Origin: Cupriavidus sp. 2SB
GTDB taxonomy: Bacteria > Pseudomonadota > Gammaproteobacteria > Burkholderiales > Burkholderiaceae
Direction of reading: 5' to 3'
DNA length: 64,000 nt
Assembly (NCBI RefSeq): GCF_005503625.1
Contig: NZ_SCMX01000021.1
Span: 1-64,000 of the forward strand
Shown: piece after piece, positions 17,730 to 26,292 of the stretch
Numbering within the stretch: the first letter of the stretch is position 1
How the letters are laid out: every line of letters begins with the position of its first letter
Notes under the pieces: generated by a model
Seen by the model: only the letters and a program-made list of their open reading frames with translations
Database searches by the model: none
Told to the model about the DNA's origin: nothing
Made by a program: the position numbers and the translations under genes

Positions 17730-19013
17730 ATGAATCGCAGCACGTTACAACTTTCGCGGGCCGCTGACGCCTTGCTTTTTGCCTTCCCCATCCTGGTTCT
17801 CTGTGTTCCACGTGGGGCCGGCGTCTTCCTCGCGGGCGTTGGAATTCTCGCAATCGTGGGCTGGCGCAGGATGGAGAGCGCATGGCGCGACCATTCCACG
17901 ATTCTCCGGCCCCTTACGCTGACAGTGGTGGCCTTCCTTGCTGTCTTCTTCTTTTCCAAGTTTGTTCACCAAACACCCTGGGATGTTATCGACAACCCCT
18001 CGCGCGTCCTGCTTGCGGTGCTGACCTGCTGGGTGGTGGTGCGTGCGCGGCCCGATTCCGCATGGCTATGGCGCGGTATCAGCGTGGCATTGTTTGTGGC
18101 ACTGTTCATCGTCGCGTATCAGAAAGTGATGCTGAACGAGCCGCGCCCGGGAGCATGGATTCAGGCGATTGCCTTTGCCAACATGGTGGCGGCCCTGTCG
18201 CTGATCGGGTTTGCCCGACCTGGAGATACAAGGGAAGTGCATGGCCAGGCGTGGCTGAACATTCTCTGCGGCGCGGCCATCCTGATGCTCAACGGAACGC
18301 GTGGTGCCATGGTGGCGATGATGTTGACGCTCGTGCCGATGTTGATGATTCGCTATCGACGCGTTGGGTTCAGAATGTTTGCGGCCGCGGTGGCGGGCAC
18401 AATCGTTCTTGCTGCGGCTGCTTATCTTGCGCCAGGTAGTCCGGTCTCGAACCGAGTGGACCAGGCGATTAGCGAAATCCAGCAGTTCAAACAAGGGAAT
18501 TACGAGACCTCGGTCGGCGTTCGCCTGAGGATCTGGGAGATAGGGACCGACTATCTGAGGGAACACCCGTGGACCGGTATCGGTGTGGGGCAGTTCGCAC
18601 GCATCCTGCACGCAACACCATACTGTCATGAGCGCCCGCACTCAGCGGTCTGCGTTCTTGAGCATGCGCACAACGATATCGTCGAGGTTGCCGCGACCAC
18701 CGGAGTGTTTGGACTGACCGCCTTCCTCGCGCTGTTTTTTGTGCCTGCAGTCTTGTTCTTGCGTGCGATGTTGCAGGCGAGTTCCGTTGGCAGCGCACAG
18801 GGCATCAGCCTGGGCGGCGGCGGTCTTGGTTTTGTGTTGGCCTCGTTGATTTGCGGTCTGACGCAGGTCACGATGGCACACCAGGCCAATGTGGTGTTCT
18901 ACGCTGGCGTCACAGGTTTGTTGCTGGGACTCGCAAGCTGCGAATCGCTTGCAGGGCGCAAAGTCGAGCAGGGTGCGAATCCGCGTTCCGCGCCTGCCGC
19001 GAGTACGGCTTGA
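17730..19013 (+). CDS. waaL: O-antigen ligase/polymerase family membrane protein (WaaL-like)
   Basis: 427-aa polytopic membrane protein with about 11-12 hydrophobic segments. It has the WaaL/Wzy_C features: LNGTRGA preceding a hydrophobic segment, a large periplasmic loop with VRLRIWEIGTDYLREHPWTGIGVGQF, and HAHNDIVEVAATTGVFGL, whose HxxN-type motif and Arg are catalytic in ligases. It most likely transfers undecaprenyl-linked O-antigen to lipid A-core in the periplasm. Wzy polymerases share the fold, and no other Wzy candidate is visible in the window, so polymerase function is a real alternative. The 3' end converges on tolC. Confidence 0.78.
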   Translation: MNRSTLQLSRAADALLFAFPILVLCVPRGAGVFLAGVGILAIVGWRRMESAWRDHSTILRPLTLTVVAFLAVFFFSKFVHQTPWDVIDNPSRVLLAVLTCWVVVRARPDSAWLWRGISVALFVALFIVAYQKVMLNEPRPGAWIQAIAFANMVAALSLIGFARPGDTREVHGQAWLNILCGAAILMLNGTRGAMVAMMLTLVPMLMIRYRRVGFRMFAAAVAGTIVLAAAAYLAPGSPVSNRVDQAISEIQQFKQGNYETSVGVRLRIWEIGTDYLREHPWTGIGVGQFARILHATPYCHERPHSAVCVLEHAHNDIVEVAATTGVFGLTAFLALFFVPAVLFLRAMLQASSVGSAQGISLGGGGLGFVLASLICGLTQVTMAHQANVVFYAGVTGLLLGLASCESLAGRKVEQGANPRSAPAASTA

Positions 19014-19041
19014 GCTTTTGCTCGACTCGCAATCGTTATTG

Positions 19042-19062
19042 CGCGGCGTCTAACACGTCGCG
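19042..19062. terminator. Inverted repeat between convergent waaL-like and tolC genes
   Basis: An 8-bp stem (CGCGGCGT at 19042-19049, ACGTCGCG at 19055-19062, with one G-T pair) with a 5-base loop lies in the 50-base convergent gap. There is no T-tract, so termination is only plausible. Confidence 0.35.
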
Positions 19063-19063
19063 A

Positions 19064-20542
19064 TCAACTGCGCGGCGTGTTGGCAGTCACCGCACTCTCG
19101 CGCCGGCCGCCTGTGCTGCGGGCCGGCGCCACTGGCGCTACGCCCATCCGCGCCTTCTCCGGCAACCGATACATCGCCCCGCTCTGCTCCGTCAGCAGCG
19201 TATTGATCCGCACCACATCTTCTTCCGACAGCACGCCCGTCGATGCTTTCAGTCGCATGCCATTCATGATCGTGTCGTACCGCGCTTTGGCCAGGTCGCG
19301 GCGTGTCGAGAACAGTTGGGCTTCGGCGTTCAGTACGTCGATGTTGATGCGCACGCCTACCTCGTAGCCGAGCTGGTTCGATTCCACCGCACTCTGGGCC
19401 GAGCGTTCGGCGGCTTCGAGGGCCTTCACCTGGGCCAGGCCGTTGAACACGCCCGAGTAGGTCTGCCGTGCCTGCTGCGCGGCAGTGCGGCGTGCGTATT
19501 CGAGATCGCTACCGGCCTTGTCGGCGAGCGCGATGGTCTCGCGTACGCGTGACTGGATCTGGCCGCCGGCGAAGATCGGAATATTCAACTGCACGCCCAC
19601 CACGCCGGAGTTATAGCGGCTGCCCACATTGCTGAGCTGGGTCGCCGTGCCCTGCGCGTTGGTGTAACCGTAGGAGGCCACGAGATCGACCGACGGCAGG
19701 TGGCCGGCCTTCGCCTTGTTGGTCTCGCGCTGGGCGATCTCGAAGTTGTATCCGGCCAGGCCCACCTGCGGATTGCTCTGCTCGGCCTGTGCGGCCCAGG
19801 CATTTACATCGGCTGGCATGGGGCCGGGGATCGTCGCTGCGGGGCGCAGGCCCATCAGTTCGTCCACCGGCTTGCCGGTAATCTGCTGCAGCGTGGCGCG
19901 CACCACCTCGAGCGCGCTCTGAGCGGCAATCTCGGTGGAGGTGGCGAGGTCGTAGCGTGCCTGCGCGTCGTTGGCATCCGTGATCGTTGCCGTGCCGACC
20001 TCGAAATTGCGTTTGGCCTGTTCGAGCTGCTCGCCGATGGCCTTCTTCTGTGCACCGGCCAGGTACAGGTTGTCTTGCGCGGCAAGTACGTCGAAGTAAG
20101 CCTGCGAGGCGCGCGTGATCAGGTCGAGTTGGGCCTGCTGGAAGGTGACATCCCCGGCCAGCGTGGCCAGTTCGCCCTGCTTGTAGGTTTCCCAACGGTC
20201 CCAACGGAACAGCGGTTGCGTCAGTTGCAGGTTCCAGGTGTTCGCGTTGAAGTAGCGGGTGGTATCGACCGGCGAGCTGTAGTCGGCCATGGTGCGCTGG
20301 GCGCCCGCCGTGCCTGCCACCTGGGGCAGCAACCCCGCGCGTGCCTGCGGCAAGCGCTCGCGCGTGGCCAGCAACTGTGCACGGGCGCTGGCGAACTGGG
20401 CGTCATTGGCTTGCGCGTCGTGATAGACCTGCAACAGGTCCGCCGCCGTGGCAAACGGCATGTGGAACCAGCTCAGCAAGGCAACCGCGAGCGCCAGGGG
20501 TTTCCTGGCCCCGGCGGGGACGGCGGACAGCGCAAAACTCAT
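19064..20542 (-). CDS. tolC: TolC family outer membrane efflux protein
   Basis: 492-aa outer membrane channel of the TolC type. A signal peptide (ending around FATAA at 34) precedes the repeated outer-membrane-efflux domains, with the classic starts DLLQVYHDAQANDAQFASARAQ and the second-repeat NPQVGLAGYNFEIAQRETNKAKAG, and VQLNIPIFAGGQIQSRVRE marking the strand-coil junction. The long helices form the periplasmic tunnel. It serves tripartite export with an inner-membrane pump encoded elsewhere. A GGAG sequence sits just before the ATG. It follows the rhodanese and methyltransferase genes in the same direction (120-base gap). Confidence 0.93.
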   Translation of the reverse strand: MSFALSAVPAGARKPLALAVALLSWFHMPFATAADLLQVYHDAQANDAQFASARAQLLATRERLPQARAGLLPQVAGTAGAQRTMADYSSPVDTTRYFNANTWNLQLTQPLFRWDRWETYKQGELATLAGDVTFQQAQLDLITRASQAYFDVLAAQDNLYLAGAQKKAIGEQLEQAKRNFEVGTATITDANDAQARYDLATSTEIAAQSALEVVRATLQQITGKPVDELMGLRPAATIPGPMPADVNAWAAQAEQSNPQVGLAGYNFEIAQRETNKAKAGHLPSVDLVASYGYTNAQGTATQLSNVGSRYNSGVVGVQLNIPIFAGGQIQSRVRETIALADKAGSDLEYARRTAAQQARQTYSGVFNGLAQVKALEAAERSAQSAVESNQLGYEVGVRINIDVLNAEAQLFSTRRDLAKARYDTIMNGMRLKASTGVLSEEDVVRINTLLTEQSGAMYRLPEKARMGVAPVAPARSTGGRRESAVTANTPRS

Positions 20543-20662
20543 GACATCTCCAGCACGGCGGCACGTTCAGCGCCAATGTTCGGTTACGGCGACAAGCGAT
20601 ACGGCGGGGGCGAGGTACGGCGGGTCTTACACTGCGTCGGTTTTGTGACCGGGTACTGCAGC

Positions 20663-20986
20663 CTAGTATTGCGGAACGGACGGATCGACCTGGGTCGACC
20701 AGGCGTGGATGCCGCCGGTCAGGTTGTAAACCCTGGCGTAACCCTGGCGCTCCAGGAAGTTCGCCACCTGCATGCTGCGCGCACCGTGGTGGCAGATGCA
20801 GACGATCTCGGCTTCCTCGTCGATGTCGTTCAGGCGGGCCGGAATCTGACCCATGGGGATATGCGTGATGCCGGGCATGGCAGCGGTGCGGATCTCGAGA
20901 TCCTCGCGGACGTCCAGCAGCACCGGCTTGGCGCGGCTGGCGTCGGCCAGCCATTGCGCCAGTTCGGGGGCAGTGATTACCTGCAT
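20663..20986 (-). CDS. Rhodanese-like sulfurtransferase domain protein
   Basis: Small cytoplasmic single-domain rhodanese of 107 aa (GlpE/PspE size). Landmarks are VLLDVREDLE at about 22-31, HIPMGQIP at 42-49, and the active-site loop CHHGARS with Cys65 as persulfide carrier. The TGGIHAWS motif follows near the C-terminus. GGAG precedes the ATG. It sits 13 bases after the methyltransferase gene, so the two are likely co-transcribed. The sulfur donor and acceptor are unknown. Confidence 0.92.
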   Translation of the reverse strand: MQVITAPELAQWLADASRAKPVLLDVREDLEIRTAAMPGITHIPMGQIPARLNDIDEEAEIVCICHHGARSMQVANFLERQGYARVYNLTGGIHAWSTQVDPSVPQY

Positions 20987-20999
20987 GGCTGGCTCCGGT

Positions 21000-21653
21000 T
21001 CAGAACTTGAAGCGCGACGGCTGGGCAGCGCCTTGCAGCGGGCGGGCCAGCGTCTCGAACAGGTTCACTACCTTGTATTCGGTTTCGGAGACGCGCGTCA
21101 CAAGGCGGGCTGCCATGACCGGGGCGGTGCCGACGATGGCGACGATACGGCCCCCCACCTTGACTTGCGACAGGATCGAGGACGGCAGCTCCGGCACCGA
21201 ACCCGAGACACAGATCACATCGTAGGGTGCGGCCACGGCCCAGCCTTCGGCGGCGTTGCCTTCGGCGACTTCCACATTGGTCACGCCCGCGGCGGACAGG
21301 TTCTGGCGAGCCAGTTCCACCAGTTCGGGACGGATGTCGACGGTCAGGACGTGGCGGGCGCGATGGGCCAGCAGTGCGGCCATGTAACCCGAACCAGCAC
21401 CGATTTCGAGAACATTCTCATGCTTGCGGACGTTCAGTTCCTGCAGCAGGCGGGCTTCCACGCGCGGGGGCAGCATGTTCTCGCCGCCGGGCAGCGGAAT
21501 CTCCATGTCGACGAAAGCCAGTGCAGCGTAGGCTTTCGGTACGAACTGCTCACGCTTGACCACGGCCAGCAGGTCCAGGATTTCCTGGTCCAGCACGTCC
21601 CATGGGCGGATTTGCTGTTCGATCATGTTGAATCGGGCTTTTTCGAGATCCAT
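21000..21653 (-). CDS. Protein-L-isoaspartate O-methyltransferase-like protein
   Basis: SAM-dependent methyltransferase of 217 aa related to Pcm, which marks damaged isoaspartyl residues for repair. It shows MIEQQIRPWDVLDQ, FVPKAYAALAFVDMEIPLPGG, and the SAM-binding VLEIGAGSGYMAALLA followed by VTVDI-like LTVDIRPELVE. ATG 21653 is chosen because a strong GGAAGGAAAGG sequence precedes it. The longer open frame adds 47 non-conserved residues. Compared with E. coli Pcm, the catalytic region around the isoaspartate-binding Ser/Thr is diverged (GENMLPPRVEARLL), as in the tolC-linked subgroup, so true repair activity is not certain. Confidence 0.85.
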   Translation of the reverse strand: MDLEKARFNMIEQQIRPWDVLDQEILDLLAVVKREQFVPKAYAALAFVDMEIPLPGGENMLPPRVEARLLQELNVRKHENVLEIGAGSGYMAALLAHRARHVLTVDIRPELVELARQNLSAAGVTNVEVAEGNAAEGWAVAAPYDVICVSGSVPELPSSILSQVKVGGRIVAIVGTAPVMAARLVTRVSETEYKVVNLFETLARPLQGAAQPSRFKF

Positions 21654-21891
21654 CTTGCCTTTCCTTCCAGATACTTGCGGGGGTGCGATGCCGGGCGAGA
21701 TTTGCCTCGCCGTCAGCGCTGTCATGTCGGTCGGTACCAGTTGCACGCCGTCCCGGGCGTGGCAGAGGCCGCCGTCTGCCGGGACGTTGCACAAAAGCCC
21801 GCTATTTTACTCCGGCGCACCGCGTCGGCTTGTTTACAGAATATTGGCGTTGCATCGGGACACATCCAACCGCTGACGGCGCCATGTGCGG

Positions 21892-22662
21892 TCATGGCGC
21901 GGCACCGTCCGCATCGTCCTGTGAGGCTTGCGCCGCACGTTGGGCCATGAGTTCGTCGCGGATACCTTCCCAGACCCAGGGGCCTTGCTGCACCGGCAGG
22001 GGCGTATCGCGCGCCGGGCCAGTGGTCAGGCCGAATAACAGCATGTGCAGTAGCTGGTCGACATAGGCGTCGGGATCGATGGCCGGCACGTTCAACTGAC
22101 TGAACGACTGGCGCCACAGCATGAGGAACATCAGCGGCGCGCAGAATAGCGTGGTGGTCGGGTTGGCGGGAACGCTGCGGAATTCGCCGCGCTCCACGCC
22201 GCGCGCCAATACCCGGGCGAACAAGGCGTCGCCGGGTCCCATGACTTCGTCCTGGTAAAACTGTGCAATATCCGGAAAATTGCCGGATTCGGCGATGATC
22301 AGCTTGGTCAGGCCCGCTACCTGCGTGGCACCGATCAAGCCCCACCAGCCGAGCAGCAACTCGCGGAGCAGTGCGGGGGTGGAACCCTCGTAGGTATCGA
22401 CGAGGTCTGTACCACGGGCCAGTGCGGGCACCAGATTCTCGCGCACCACCGATTTGAACAGTTCTTCCTTGTTGGCGAAATACAGGTACACCGTGCCCTT
22501 GGACACCCCGGCTGCCGTCGCCACGTCCTCCAGCCGCGTGGCGGCATAGCCGCGCTCCACGAACAGGTCCAGCGCAGCCGCTACCAGTTCCTGGGGACGG
22601 GCGGCCTTGCGCCGGCTCCATCGCCGGGTGTCGGGTTCAGTCTTGGGTGAGGCAGGGGTCAC
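21892..22662 (-). CDS. TetR/AcrR family transcriptional regulator
   Basis: 256-aa one-component repressor. The N-terminal HTH (about 22-68) reads ELVAAALDLFVERGYAATRL, EDVATAAGVSKGTVYLYFANKEELF, a textbook TetR HTH. The long C-terminal ligand/dimer domain resembles the TetR_C type found with efflux genes. A perfect-looking dyad (22705-22718) lies 43 bases upstream of the start, suggesting autoregulation. The regulated target may be itself or the divergent YkgJ gene. The inducer is unknown. Confidence 0.92.
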   Translation of the reverse strand: MTPASPKTEPDTRRWSRRKAARPQELVAAALDLFVERGYAATRLEDVATAAGVSKGTVYLYFANKEELFKSVVRENLVPALARGTDLVDTYEGSTPALLRELLLGWWGLIGATQVAGLTKLIIAESGNFPDIAQFYQDEVMGPGDALFARVLARGVERGEFRSVPANPTTTLFCAPLMFLMLWRQSFSQLNVPAIDPDAYVDQLLHMLLFGLTTGPARDTPLPVQQGPWVWEGIRDELMAQRAAQASQDDADGAAP

Positions 22663-22704
22663 GGGATGACGGATTGCCGCCGCCAGGCAGCGACGTAATT
22701 AATA

Positions 22705-22718
22705 ACTGGTCGGTCAGT
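22705..22718. promoter_or_regulatory. Probable TetR-family operator
   Basis: ACTGGTCGGTCAGT, flanked by AT-rich bases, is a partial dyad (ACTG...CAGT) of the form often bound by TetR/AcrR-type repressors. It lies between the regulator start (22662) and the divergent small gene, so it could control both. Confidence 0.5.
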
Positions 22719-22868
22719 AATGTAGAGGACTGCCTGCACGCGGTCAAGCCGCGTCCGGTGCGGCGCCAGGTTGCGCTTTGTTTCAGGTCGATCATCCGTG
22801 CTGAGGCACAATGAGCGCCTGCTTTTGGCAGTCGTGCCGTGAATGTCGGCATTCGATGATGAACCTTG

Positions 22869-23165
22869 ATGATGTCCTGCGAGTCTGAACTCACTTGTCG
22901 GGCCGGATGTGGCGCCTGCTGCATCGCCCCGTCGATCACTTCCCCATTGCCGGGCATGCCCCAAGGCAAGGCGGCCGGCGAGCGTTGCGCCCAGTTGCTG
23001 CCCGATATGCGATGTGGCGTGTTCGGGCAGCCGGCGCGGCCGGGCTTTTGCGGCGGATTGCGGCCGTCGGCCGAGATGTGCGGCGATTCGCGCGAGGTGG
23101 CGTTGGCCTGGCTGACGCGTCTTGAGATCGCCACAGCGCCTGCTCCCCGTGTGACCGTTGTTTGA
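22869..23165 (+). CDS. YkgJ-type cysteine cluster protein
   Basis: 98-aa protein of the YkgJ (CxxCxxxCC) family thought to bind zinc or iron. The Cys pattern is C..GCGACCIAPSI, then C at AGERCAQLL, RCGVFG, GFCGGL and MCGDSR. The PSITSPLPGMPQGKAAG segment is diagnostic for the family. Two adjacent ATG codons (22869, 22872) are possible starts. The molecular role is unknown. It overlaps by a few bases with the longest frame of the following lipoprotein gene, but the chosen downstream start leaves 13 bases between them. Confidence 0.85.
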   Translation: MMSCESELTCRAGCGACCIAPSITSPLPGMPQGKAAGERCAQLLPDMRCGVFGQPARPGFCGGLRPSAEMCGDSREVALAWLTRLEIATAPAPRVTVV

Positions 23166-23178
23166 TGGAGATTCACGC

Positions 23179-23745
23179 ATGATCGCTTTGACGCGCCGGC
23201 GCTGGCTGGCCGTGGCCGCGGCAACGACTGCGGCTGCCGGGCTGGGCCTGGCGGGCTGCAGCGTATTCCGCAGTGAATATACGTTTTCCCAGGATCAGCT
23301 CCAGTCGGCGCTCGAGCGGAAGTTTCCGTTCAACAAGCGGTATATGGAACTGTTCGATATCCAGTTGGCCAATCCACGGCTGGCGCTCGATTCCGCGCGC
23401 AATCGCGTGACGGTGACGTTCGATGCCACGGTGGATAACCGGCTGTTTTTCCGGCAGCCGCTGACGGGTCAGTTCGCATTGGACAGCGCGCTTCGCTACG
23501 ATCCGCCAAGCCATTCGCTGGTGCTGCAAGATCCTGAAGTGAAACAATTCGAGGTGAAGGGCGTGCCTGCCCAGTTTGCGCGGCAACTCAATGCACTGGG
23601 CGGCATTCTCTCCGAGCAACTGCTGCAGAATTATCCGCTATATACATTCAAGCCCGAGCAGCTTCGGCTGGCTGGCAGCAGCGTCGAACCCGGTACAATC
23701 ACGGTCCTGTCCGACGGTATCAACGTCAAGATCAATCGCCCGTAA
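23179..23745 (+). CDS. DUF1439 family lipoprotein
   Basis: 188-aa predicted lipoprotein with a Arg-rich leader (TRRRWLAVAAA) and lipobox LAGC, Cys at about 26. The mature part reads YTFSQDQLQSALERKFPFNKRYMELFDIQLANPRLAL, characteristic of DUF1439/YceB-like proteins with a lipid-binding-type fold. GGAG at 23167-23170 supports ATG 23179. The function is unknown; YceB-like proteins sit in the outer membrane facing the periplasm. The twin arginines before a Trp could allow Tat export, but Sec plus lipidation is more usual. Confidence 0.85.
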   Translation: MIALTRRRWLAVAAATTAAAGLGLAGCSVFRSEYTFSQDQLQSALERKFPFNKRYMELFDIQLANPRLALDSARNRVTVTFDATVDNRLFFRQPLTGQFALDSALRYDPPSHSLVLQDPEVKQFEVKGVPAQFARQLNALGGILSEQLLQNYPLYTFKPEQLRLAGSSVEPGTITVLSDGINVKINRP

Positions 23746-23841
23746 ATTCAGACGAACAATAATGCCGATGCGCCAATGACGCATGGCTTGCGGATCCGAC
23801 ATTCCGCCTTTTCGCCTCCGTGCCTACTTTTTTGAGTCCAT

Positions 23842-24723
23842 ATGGATATTGCACTCGCCCTCAAGGCTGTCATTCTCGGGATTGTTGAAGGACTGACCGA
23901 ATTCCTGCCCATCTCCAGTACCGGTCACCTGATTCTTGCGGGCCAGTTACTGGATTTCAACGACGAGAAGGGCAAGATTTTCGAGATCGTGATCCAGTTC
24001 GGCGCGATCCTGGCCGTTTGCTGGGAATTCCGCAAGCGGATTGCCGCTGCGCTGGGCGGACTGGCGTCAGACCCCACGCAACAACGTTTTGCCGTCAACG
24101 TTGTGGTCGCCACCTTGCCGGCCATCGTTCTCGCGTTCGTGTTCGGCAAATGGATCAAGGCACACCTGTTCAATCCGATCACCGTGGCGATGGCATTCAT
24201 CATCGGCGGCGTGGTGATCCTGCTGGCCGAATGGCGCGAGGCGCGTCGCGGCACGGTCTCGCATCCGCAAGGCAATGCGCTGCTGGAAGCGGCCAAGGCC
24301 GGTGCGCCGCGTGTCGAATCGATCGACGACCTGAACTGGCGCGATGCCCTCAAGGTCGGGTTTGCCCAGTGTTTCGCGCTCGTCCCGGGCACATCGCGCT
24401 CGGGCGCCACGATTATTGGCGGCATGCTGTTCGGGCTGTCGCGTCAGGTGGCCACCGAGTTCTCGTTCTTCCTGGCCATCCCCGTGATTTTCGGGGCGAC
24501 GGTGTACGAACTCTACAAGGCGCGTGCGCTGCTGTCGGTCGATGACATCGGCATTTTCGGCATCGGATTTGTCTTTGCGTTCCTGTCGGCGTTCCTGTGC
24601 GTGCGCTGGCTGCTGCGATTCGTTGCGACGCATGATTTCAAGCCGTTCGCCTGGTACCGCATTGTTTTCGGCGTGATCGTGCTGCTGACGGCTTGGACCG
24701 GCATGGTGGCGTGGCACGCTTGA
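23842..24723 (+). CDS. uppP: Undecaprenyl-diphosphatase
   Basis: 293-aa polytopic enzyme (BacA/UppP) that dephosphorylates undecaprenyl pyrophosphate to recycle the carrier for peptidoglycan, LPS and exopolysaccharide, and gives bacitracin tolerance. Both signature blocks are present: [17 protein letters not shown] (about 15-31) and [20 protein letters not shown] (about 183-202), containing the catalytic Ser/Glu/Arg residues. About eight membrane segments. A strong terminator follows immediately. Confidence 0.96.
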   Translation: MDIALALKAVILGIVEGLTEFLPISSTGHLILAGQLLDFNDEKGKIFEIVIQFGAILAVCWEFRKRIAAALGGLASDPTQQRFAVNVVVATLPAIVLAFVFGKWIKAHLFNPITVAMAFIIGGVVILLAEWREARRGTVSHPQGNALLEAAKAGAPRVESIDDLNWRDALKVGFAQCFALVPGTSRSGATIIGGMLFGLSRQVATEFSFFLAIPVIFGATVYELYKARALLSVDDIGIFGIGFVFAFLSAFLCVRWLLRFVATHDFKPFAWYRIVFGVIVLLTAWTGMVAWHA

Positions 24724-24744
24724 TTTCCTGAGCGGTAAAAGAAG

Positions 24745-24771
24745 AAGGGGGCAGAATCGGCCCCCTTTTTT
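24745..24771 (+). terminator. Rho-independent terminator after uppP
   Basis: An 8-bp stem (AAGGGGGC at 24745-24752, GCCCCCTT at 24760-24767) with a 7-base loop runs into six Ts. It may also serve the convergent trmB transcript in reverse, with a poorer T-tract. Confidence 0.9.
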
Positions 24772-24791
24772 ATGCTTGCGATGCTTTGCGC

Positions 24792-25574
24792 TTACTGCTT
24801 GCGGAATATCACATCCCAGACGCCATGGCCGAGACGCAATCCGCGCTTCTCGAACTTGGTGACCGGACGATAATCGGGCCGCTCCGCAAAGCCGCCTTCG
24901 GCTTGCGACGTGTTTTTCAGGGTCGATTCACCGGAGAGCACCTCGACCATCTGGTGTGCGTATTCTTCCCAGTCGGTCGCGCAGTGCATATAGCCGCCTG
25001 GCTTCAAACGGCTCGCCAGCAGTTTCACCAGCGGCGGTTGCACCAGGCGGCGCTTGTTATGGCGCTTCTTGTGCCACGGATCCGGGAAGAAGATATGCAC
25101 GCCGTCCAGCGAATCTTCAGTCAGCATGTGCGCAATGACTTCGACGGCGTCGTGATTCATGATCCGCACGTTCTGCAGGTCGCGTTCGCCGATCAGCTTG
25201 AGCAACGCGCCGACGCCCGGTTCATGGACCTCGCAACCCAGGAAATTGTCCTGTGGACGCACGCCGGCGATGTGTGCCGTGGTTTCGCCCATCCCGAAGC
25301 CGATCTCCAGAATGGCGGGCGCCTCGCGCCCGAACGTCGCCGCCCAGTCGAGCGGCTGCGGCGCGTAAGGCACGATGAAGTGCGGCCCCAGATCGTCGAT
25401 GGCGCGCTGCTGGCCAGTGGAGGTGCGGCCCGCACGCCGCACGAACGAACGGATGCGGCGCGGATGTGCAACGTCGGCAGGGGCCGTCGCTGACGTCGCG
25501 TCGGAAGGCTGTTGCGGGTCGCCATCGGCGTCATCGCCCGGCAGCGTGTCGGTTTGGGTGTCTTGGGGAAGCAT
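24792..25574 (-). CDS. trmB: tRNA (guanine-N7-)-methyltransferase
   Basis: 260-aa SAM-dependent enzyme making m7G46 in tRNA variable loops. The SAM motif is [10 protein letters not shown], followed by [13 protein letters not shown], and the TrmB signature [16 protein letters not shown] with the catalytic Asp, then [14 protein letters not shown]. The C-terminal [12 protein letters not shown] is typical. The first 35 residues are a low-complexity acidic/Ala extension common in this lineage. It lies 73 bases downstream of a tRNA gene on the same strand. Confidence 0.95.
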   Translation of the reverse strand: MLPQDTQTDTLPGDDADGDPQQPSDATSATAPADVAHPRRIRSFVRRAGRTSTGQQRAIDDLGPHFIVPYAPQPLDWAATFGREAPAILEIGFGMGETTAHIAGVRPQDNFLGCEVHEPGVGALLKLIGERDLQNVRIMNHDAVEVIAHMLTEDSLDGVHIFFPDPWHKKRHNKRRLVQPPLVKLLASRLKPGGYMHCATDWEEYAHQMVEVLSGESTLKNTSQAEGGFAERPDYRPVTKFEKRGLRLGHGVWDVIFRKQ

Positions 25575-25647
25575 GGCAACAAAAAACCGCCCGGCGATTG
25601 CCGGTCATCGTTCGACCGGGTGCCAAAGGCGGCTTGTCAATGAAACG

Positions 25648-25722
25648 TGGAGCGGGCGATGGGAATCGAACCCACGTCTTTAGCTTGGGAAGCTAAGGTA
25701 ATGGCCATTATACGACGCCCGC
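25648..25722 (-). tRNA. tRNA-Gly (anticodon CCC)
   Basis: On the minus strand the 75-base gene folds into a complete cloverleaf: acceptor GCGGGCG/CGCCCGC, D arm TATAATGGCCATTA, anticodon stem TTAGC/GCTAA with loop TTCCCAA (anticodon CCC), T arm GTGGG-TTCGATT-CCCAT, and an encoded CCA end. It reads GGG codons. Confidence 0.96.
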
Positions 25723-25741
25723 TATGGCTTACTGGGGGCGG

Positions 25742-25747
25742 ATTGTA
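25742..25747 (-). promoter_or_regulatory. Probable -10 box of the tRNA-Gly gene
   Basis: TACAAT on the minus strand lies 20 bases upstream of the mature tRNA 5' end, giving a leader of about a dozen bases. The -35 position (GGAGGC) is poor. Confidence 0.4.
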
Positions 25748-25875
25748 GCATGGGTGCGGCGGATGCCTCCGGCGTCGCTCCCAGCCTGCTGCGGCATTTT
25801 TCCAACCGCATCTGCCCTCTCGGGTCGGTGCCGAGGGCACAATATCGCTTGCCCCATTTCACGCCCGTCGCCCCC

Positions 25876-26265
25876 GTGCATCCCAATCCTGCCCAACGCT
25901 TCACTGCCGAACTGCTACCGCGCATCATCGAGCGTTTGCACCGGCTGTCTCACGGCACGCTGCACGGCGAAGTTTTGCCACCCGAAATTCCCGACGAACC
26001 TGGGCGGCTGCGAGTCTGGGCGCCCGCGCGGGCCAATGCCGGGCGATTTGCCTATCCGCTCGACATCACGCTGTCGTGGGATAGCTGGGAGGTCGATCGG
26101 CTGTTTGCGACCGGAGGCGAGACGCGCTTTGCGGAGTATCTCGACGCGCTGGCAGGCAAACTCGATGCCTGGCAGGAGCCCCGGCAGTTCGATATCAACA
26201 CCCGCACGCAGGCCGATCCCACCGTGCTGATCGGTGGCCTCGATTTCGAGCATCTGATGCGCTAG
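25876..26265 (+). CDS. Conserved hypothetical protein, DUF5594-like
   Basis: About 129-aa soluble protein without signal peptide or membrane segments. Readable blocks are NPAQRFTAELLPRIIERL, PLDITLSWDSWEVDRLF and a C-terminal FDINTRTQADPTVLIGGLDFEHLMR. I associate these with a Burkholderiales-restricted family of unknown function (DUF5594), from memory only. GTG 25876 is chosen because the conserved-looking sequence begins there. An ATG at 25750 would add 42 residues translated across the tRNA promoter region and is less likely. No function can be inferred; neighbours are a divergent tRNA and a convergent epimerase. Confidence 0.55.
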   Translation: MHPNPAQRFTAELLPRIIERLHRLSHGTLHGEVLPPEIPDEPGRLRVWAPARANAGRFAYPLDITLSWDSWEVDRLFATGGETRFAEYLDALAGKLDAWQEPRQFDINTRTQADPTVLIGGLDFEHLMR

Positions 26266-26292
26266 GGAGGGACAGGCGTTGGCGTTATGGCG

